Origin: Streptomyces zagrosensis | Lineage (GTDB): Bacteria; Actinomycetota; Actinomycetes; Streptomycetales; Streptomycetaceae | DNA: 64,000 nucleotides | Assembly: GCF_014203645.1 (NCBI RefSeq) | Contig: NZ_JACHJL010000015.1 | Coordinates: 124,001-188,000 of the forward strand | Direction: 5' to 3' | Part shown: piece after piece, positions 59,892 to 64,000 of the stretch | How positions within the stretch are numbered: position 1 is the stretch's first letter | Layout of the letters: every line of letters starts with the position of its first letter | Translations under genes and position numbers: made by a program | Notes under the pieces: generated by a model | The model's database searches: none | What the model saw: the letters and a program-made list of their open reading frames with translations, nothing else | Told to the model about the DNA's origin: nothing

Positions 59892-60739
59892 CGCCCCTCG
59901 TCGCGGCGGCGGTGCTGACCGCCGCCGTCACGCACGCGAGTTGGAACGCGATCGCGCACGGGATCAAGGACCAACTGCTCGCGTTCACGCTGGTGTCCAG
60001 CGGCGGCCTGGTGTGTGGCCTGGGGATGGCCGCCTTCGCGCCGATGCCGGCGGACGGCGCCTGGCCGTATCTCATCGCGTCGGCCCTGCTCCACATCGTC
60101 TATCAGGCGTTGCTGATGCGCTCGTTCCAGCTCGGCGACTTTGGGCAGATGTATCCGATCGCGCGCGGCACCGCGCCGCTGGTGGTGACCGTACTCGCCG
60201 CGATCTTCGTCCATGAGACGCCGGACGGTTGGCAGACGGCGGGGGTCATCGTCGCATCGGCCGGCCTCGTCGGCGTCGCCCTGTGGGGCATTCGAGGCTC
60301 GGGCGCCCGGCCGCACTGGCCCGCGCTCGCCGCCGCGCTGGCGACGGGTCTTTCGATCGCCGCCTACACCGTCGTGGACGGCGTGGGCGTCCGAGCGTCC
60401 GGCACCTCCATCGGCTACATCGGTTGGCTGATGATCCTGGAAGGGCTGGTGATCCCCGCGTACGCGCTCGCCACCCGGCGCCGCGCACTCGGCACTCAGC
60501 TCAAACCCGTCGCGGTGCGCGGGCTGCTCGGTGGCGTGCTGTCGGTGTTCGCGTACGGACTCGTCCTGTGGGCCCAGACGCGGGCCCCGCTCGCCCCGAT
60601 CGCCGCGCTACGCGAGTCGAGCATCATCGTGGGTGCGGCGATCGGCGCACTCTTCTTCAAGGAAAGCTTCGGTACGGCCCGCCTCGCGGCGGCCGGGCTG
60701 ATGGTCGCGGGCATCGGGCTCATGCTGCATGCGGGGTGA
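59888..60739 (+). CDS. EamA/DMT-family membrane transporter
   Basis: This 283-aa protein has ten predicted helices in two EamA repeats (for example FQLGDFGQMYPIARGTAPLVV and IAALRESSIIVGAAIGALFF). DMT carriers export metabolites such as amino acids or drugs. The GTG at 59888 overlaps the leader-peptide stop. It lies between MDMPI 2 (divergent) and MDMPI 3 (same strand, 197-bp gap). Confidence 0.92.
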   Translation: MTPLVAAAVLTAAVTHASWNAIAHGIKDQLLAFTLVSSGGLVCGLGMAAFAPMPADGAWPYLIASALLHIVYQALLMRSFQLGDFGQMYPIARGTAPLVVTVLAAIFVHETPDGWQTAGVIVASAGLVGVALWGIRGSGARPHWPALAAALATGLSIAAYTVVDGVGVRASGTSIGYIGWLMILEGLVIPAYALATRRRALGTQLKPVAVRGLLGGVLSVFAYGLVLWAQTRAPLAPIAALRESSIIVGAAIGALFFKESFGTARLAAAGLMVAGIGLMLHAG

Positions 60740-60936
60740 TGCCCACTCAGTGAACCGCCTGACCACGCCCCGGGATTGGCTGATCCCCGGTCGGCGGGCC
60801 CGCGATCCGGGACACTGTTCGGTATTCCGCCACAGCCGGCGCCCACCATCACTGCACCCCCTCCACATGCGCGGCAGGGCCCGTACACGGCCCGTGGCAC
60901 CACCGTCCAACACCGACCGAGCGGCAGGGTGAACCC

Positions 60937-61761
60937 ATGGACCACATCTCCCACTTCCAACGCGAAGCGCTGGCCTTCGAGGCCGCCGCACGCCGGGCTG
61001 CTGACCCGCACGACGCGGGCGGCGGCGTCGGCCAGCCCGCGCCCCTCGTACCGTCCTGCCCGAACTGGTCGATGGCCGACCTGGTCGTACACCTCGGCGG
61101 GGTACACCGGTTCGTGATCCGCGTCATCGAGGACCGGCTCGCGGAACCGCCGGACGCCGCAACGCTGCTGCGCGAACTCCCCGCCGACCACGAGGGCTGG
61201 CCACTGCCAGGGGACGCCCAGCCCCATCGCGGTCCGGTGCCGGTGAGCATGGTGGATCACTACGCGGACGGGGCGGCCAGGTTGGAGAGGTTGTTCCGGG
61301 AGGTCCACGTCAGCGAGCCGGTGTGGACCTGGTCGGATGACCGAACCGTTGGGTTTTGGCTGCGGATACAGGCCATTGAGGCCGCCGTACACCGCTGGGA
61401 CGCCGAGAACGCGCTCGGTGCGGCCCGACCGGTGGACGCCGAACTCGCGGTGGACGCCGTTCACCACAGCCTCACGGTGATGGCCCCCGCCCGGCGCGCC
61501 TGGACGCCGGACGTCGCGACCGGCTCGGGCGAGCGGTACCGGTTCCGGCAGACCGATGGCGCCGCTGAGTGGACCGTGTGCTTCGACGGCGACACCGTCC
61601 GGTACGAGGAGGTTGCCGGGCCCTGTGACGTCGAGTTGGCCGGTACGGCGTCGGACCTCATGCTCTTTCTTTGGCAGCGGCTCCCCGCGGACCGGCTCAC
61701 CGAGGCCAAGGGCGACCGCGCCCTCATCGACCGCTATTTCACCCTCGTACCTCCGGTGTGA
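60937..61761 (+). CDS. MDMPI-type mycothiol-dependent protein 3
   Basis: A 274-aa MDMPI protein with LVVHLGGVHR (H52) and IQAIEAAVHRWDA (E-x3-H). The C-terminal MDMPI_C part (residues ~190-274) is intact. The ATG at 60937 follows GGCAGGG. It ends before a bidirectional terminator at 61830. Confidence 0.9.
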   Translation: MDHISHFQREALAFEAAARRAADPHDAGGGVGQPAPLVPSCPNWSMADLVVHLGGVHRFVIRVIEDRLAEPPDAATLLRELPADHEGWPLPGDAQPHRGPVPVSMVDHYADGAARLERLFREVHVSEPVWTWSDDRTVGFWLRIQAIEAAVHRWDAENALGAARPVDAELAVDAVHHSLTVMAPARRAWTPDVATGSGERYRFRQTDGAAEWTVCFDGDTVRYEEVAGPCDVELAGTASDLMLFLWQRLPADRLTEAKGDRALIDRYFTLVPPV

Positions 61762-61793
61762 TCCAAGGGCCGGGGCTGCGCTGGGGCTGGGCT

Positions 61794-61829
61794 GGGGTTG
61801 AGACCTGGGTCGGGGTTGAGACCTGGGTC
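61794..61829. repeat. 18-bp direct repeat, two copies
   Basis: Two copies of GGGGTTGAGACCTGGGTC (61794-61811 and 61812-61829) directly precede the terminator. Confidence 0.8.
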
Positions 61830-61853
61830 GGGGCCGGCTTCGAAGCCGGCCCC
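61830..61853. terminator. Bidirectional terminator
   Basis: A perfect palindrome of 12-bp arms (GGGGCCGGCTTC and its complement) lies between the convergent MDMPI 3 and binding-protein genes. Confidence 0.75.
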
Positions 61854-61891
61854 AGCCCGTCATCGGTGGCGGGCGCCCCGCCCCCGCGCGT

Positions 61892-64000
61892 TCACCGAGC
61901 GACGCCGAGCGACGCGAAGTCGTAGCCGCCGCCGTACGCACTGCTTGTGGAGGCGTTGGTGAGCCGAGTTCCGCGCCAGCTCAGCGACTTTTGGTACGTC
62001 ATCGGCAGATAGACGGCAGCATCCGAGATCTTCCGGTTGAGCTGTTCGTAGGTGCGCGTGGCCTGTTGGTCGTCGGCGGCGGTCCGTGTGCTGTCGAACA
62101 GCTTGTTGATCGCGGGGTCATCGAGGAGGGCGACGTTGACGTTGCCCTGCGGTGTGATGCGCCGGCCATCGGCCAGCGGCGTCAACAGGCCCGACGCGGT
62201 CGGGTAGTCGGGGCTCCACCGCATCAAGACGATGCCGTAGCCCTTGCTCTTGACCCTGTCCGGCGCGCCGATCGCCGTGAAGTACTCCGCCATGGGCAGC
62301 CGCTCGATCTTCACCTTGATGCCGATGCGCGACAGCGAACTTTGGAGCGTCTGCGCGACCGCCTCCTCCTGCGGCCGGTCTTCCGAAACCGTGAGGGTGG
62401 TGCTGAATCCGCCCGGCTTGCCACACTCCTTCAACTCCTGCCGCGCCCGGGTCAGATCCGGCGCGCCGTTCGACTGGCCGGTGCCGTACGGGTCGTAGCC
62501 TTCCTCGCTGCCCGCCACGCCCGGTGGCAGCAGGTGGGGGGCCAGTTCGCCGCCCTGCTCCGGGCCGCCGGCCGCGATCTGGATGGCCTTCTTGTCGGTC
62601 GCGTAGAAGACCGCCTTGCGGCAGTGGACGTTGTCGAACGGCCGGACGTTCGTGGCAAGCGCCGCGTACCGGATGGTGCTGGTGTACGGATTGTCCAGCT
62701 GGGCCTTCAGCTTCGGGTCGCGCCACGCTCGGGCGCGCGTGGCGGCGTCGATGCCGTACGCGTTGAGGTCCAGGTCATAGCCGCCCGAAAGCAGCGCGTT
62801 GTCGCGCATGCTGGGGCTGGTCACGAGGTCCACGGTGATCCGGTCCGGCAGCGCAGCACGGACGGGGTCGCTCTCCCGCCGCCACTCCTCGTTGCGCACC
62901 AGGACCAGCGACTCGTTCGGGTCGTATGACACAAACTTGTACGGGCCCGAAGAGAACGGCTTCAGCGCGTACTTCTCCCGGGTGTCCTCCGATGACGGCA
63001 CCGGCGAACCGGCGGGCATCGCGAGCATGTGCTCGAAGTCCCGGTTGGGTTGCGGCAGTTTGAAGGTGATCGTCCGGTCGTCGGGCGTCTCGATCGCGCG
63101 CAGGCCCAGCTTGTTCGTGGCCTTGTCCTTGTAGGGGCCCTTGTATTCGCCCTTGGGGTCGAGCGTCTCCACCAGATACGTCGGGCCGCCGCTGATCACG
63201 TCGCTCGCCCACGCCCGCTCGATGCCGTACTTGATGTCACGCGAGGTGATCGGCGTACCGTCCTGCCAGCTGAGTCCGCTGCGCAGGGTGTACGTGTACG
63301 TCTTGCCGCCGTTCGTCACGTTGGCCCGACTGGTCGCGAGATCCGGCACGAGACGAGATTGCTCCGCGCCCGGCTCGGCCGCGTAGGTGACGAGTTGGCG
63401 GGTGTAGAAGCGGGCGAAGTTCCACATGAAACCGTAGTAGCCGCGCTGCGGGTCCCAGGAGTCGGCGTCCGTCGTACCGACGAACTTCAGCGTGCCACCC
63501 GTACGCTTCGACGCGTTCACCACGCCCTTGGTCGCGGCGTCGTACGACGGGGCACTGGGCGATGGGCCCGACTCGCCGCCTTCTTCCGGGTCCGACGCGT
63601 CGCTCGCGCTAGGGCTCACCCGCGGCTTTTTCACCTGATCGTCCTTGGACGAGTCACCATCCGGCCACACCAGAACGGTGACGGCCGTCGCGATGAGCAC
63701 GACGAGCGCCACCGCCACACTGATGTACCGCACCCTCTTCCGTCGCCGCAACGGGTCGTCGGGTCCGCCGCTTTGGGGGTGCGGGACGGCATACGGGTCG
63801 GCGGGGACGCCACCGTACGAGGGGGCCTGGCCGTAGGGAGGAGCGGGCGGGGCACCGTACGGGGCGGCGGACGCGGGGGTGGCAGGGGGCGCGGGGGCGA
63901 TGGGGGATGCCGGGGGTGCAGGGGGTGCGGCTATTACCGGGGGCGCGGCGGGCGCGGCGGACTGGCCCGGTGCCGCGCCGAACGGTGGCGGGGCGGACCC
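61892..64000 (-). CDS. Membrane-anchored family 5 peptide/solute-binding protein (5' end beyond the window)
   Basis: This is an extracytoplasmic SBP_bac_5 protein (oligopeptide/dipeptide binding; GGTLKFVGTTDADSWDPQ and RDIKYGIERAWASDVI are typical). Upstream of the binding domain is one membrane helix (YISVAVALVVLIATAVTVLVW), and before that a Pro/Ala/Gly-rich cytoplasmic tail that stays in frame to the right edge with no stop. The true start therefore lies beyond position 64000; the TTG at 63751 is not needed as a start. No lipobox is seen, so it is anchored by the helix. Its permease genes are not in the window. Confidence 0.9.
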   Translation of the reverse strand, partial: GSAPPPFGAAPGQSAAPAAPPVIAAPPAPPASPIAPAPPATPASAAPYGAPPAPPYGQAPSYGGVPADPYAVPHPQSGGPDDPLRRRKRVRYISVAVALVVLIATAVTVLVWPDGDSSKDDQVKKPRVSPSASDASDPEEGGESGPSPSAPSYDAATKGVVNASKRTGGTLKFVGTTDADSWDPQRGYYGFMWNFARFYTRQLVTYAAEPGAEQSRLVPDLATSRANVTNGGKTYTYTLRSGLSWQDGTPITSRDIKYGIERAWASDVISGGPTYLVETLDPKGEYKGPYKDKATNKLGLRAIETPDDRTITFKLPQPNRDFEHMLAMPAGSPVPSSEDTREKYALKPFSSGPYKFVSYDPNESLVLVRNEEWRRESDPVRAALPDRITVDLVTSPSMRDNALLSGGYDLDLNAYGIDAATRARAWRDPKLKAQLDNPYTSTIRYAALATNVRPFDNVHCRKAVFYATDKKAIQIAAGGPEQGGELAPHLLPPGVAGSEEGYDPYGTGQSNGAPDLTRARQELKECGKPGGFSTTLTVSEDRPQEEAVAQTLQSSLSRIGIKVKIERLPMAEYFTAIGAPDRVKSKGYGIVLMRWSPDYPTASGLLTPLADGRRITPQGNVNVALLDDPAINKLFDSTRTAADDQQATRTYEQLNRKISDAAVYLPMTYQKSLSWRGTRLTNASTSSAYGGGYDFASLGVAR

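Noticed and set aside
61892..63751. Binding protein starting at TTG 63751
   Set aside because: The frame stays open with a typical Pro-rich tail to the window edge, so the start is further upstream.

Overview
The window is high-GC actinobacterial DNA, almost certainly a Streptomyces chromosome core. Evidence: strong G/C third-position bias, many GTG (and a few TTG) starts, rare TTA codons, a galTEK operon, a tam/tamR pair, an XRE/DUF397/ATPase trio and mycothiol-type MDMPI proteins. From memory, the gene order glmU-prs-rplY-pth-ppc-desaturase-tam/tamR-galKET-ispE-rsmA-tatD-rsmI-pmt follows the S. coelicolor region around SCO3122-SCO3157. No ribosomal RNA, CRISPR array or complete insertion sequence was seen.

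Layout. 1-1612: a sensor kinase cut by the left edge. 1613-3237: a gene-poor stretch with an 18-bp tandem repeat. 3238-12095: tRNA-Gln, glmU and prs, a LysR/beta-lactamase pair divergent from a MecA-like penicillin-binding protein, then rplY and pth. 12258-16076: a membrane protein, a secreted class-C-type DD-peptidase and a secreted sialidase. 16294-24942: ppc, a desaturase-TetR operon, a Uma2 protein, the divergent tam/tamR locus with a coupled VOC protein, and a LuxR regulator carrying two TTA codons. 25721-31144: galTEK divergent from a sodium/sugar symporter and a small partner. 31366-36960: a LuxR protein with a degenerate receiver, a membrane-anchored propeller protein and an ABC-F ATPase. 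37230-43527: ispE, rsmA and tatD, with a roughly 3-kb insertion between ispE and rsmA that holds a broken TnpB, a secreted protein, a small membrane protein and a hydrolase fragment. 43806-47924: a zinc-ribbon protein, rsmI and pmt. 48214-50719: a MarR-controlled dioxygenase/reductase cluster with three operator-like sites. 51509-56205: a second MecA-like PBP, an APH(6)-like kinase and the ATPase/XRE/DUF397 trio. 56307-61761: an AurF-type di-iron oxygenase, a DUF4873 protein, three MDMPI paralogs and an EamA transporter. 61892-64000: a membrane-anchored family 5 solute-binding protein that runs off the right edge.

How they work together. glmU feeds peptidoglycan synthesis, and the two PBPs, the DD-peptidase and the beta-lactamase act on the wall or on its inhibitors. 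The gal genes and the symporter form one galactose uptake and Leloir unit. TamR probably senses aconitate/citrate and controls tam through a perfect 18-bp palindrome. rsmA, ispE and ABC-F are housekeeping genes split by a degenerate mobile remnant. The right 15 kb is accessory in character: small redox, detoxification and regulator modules with self-contained operators.
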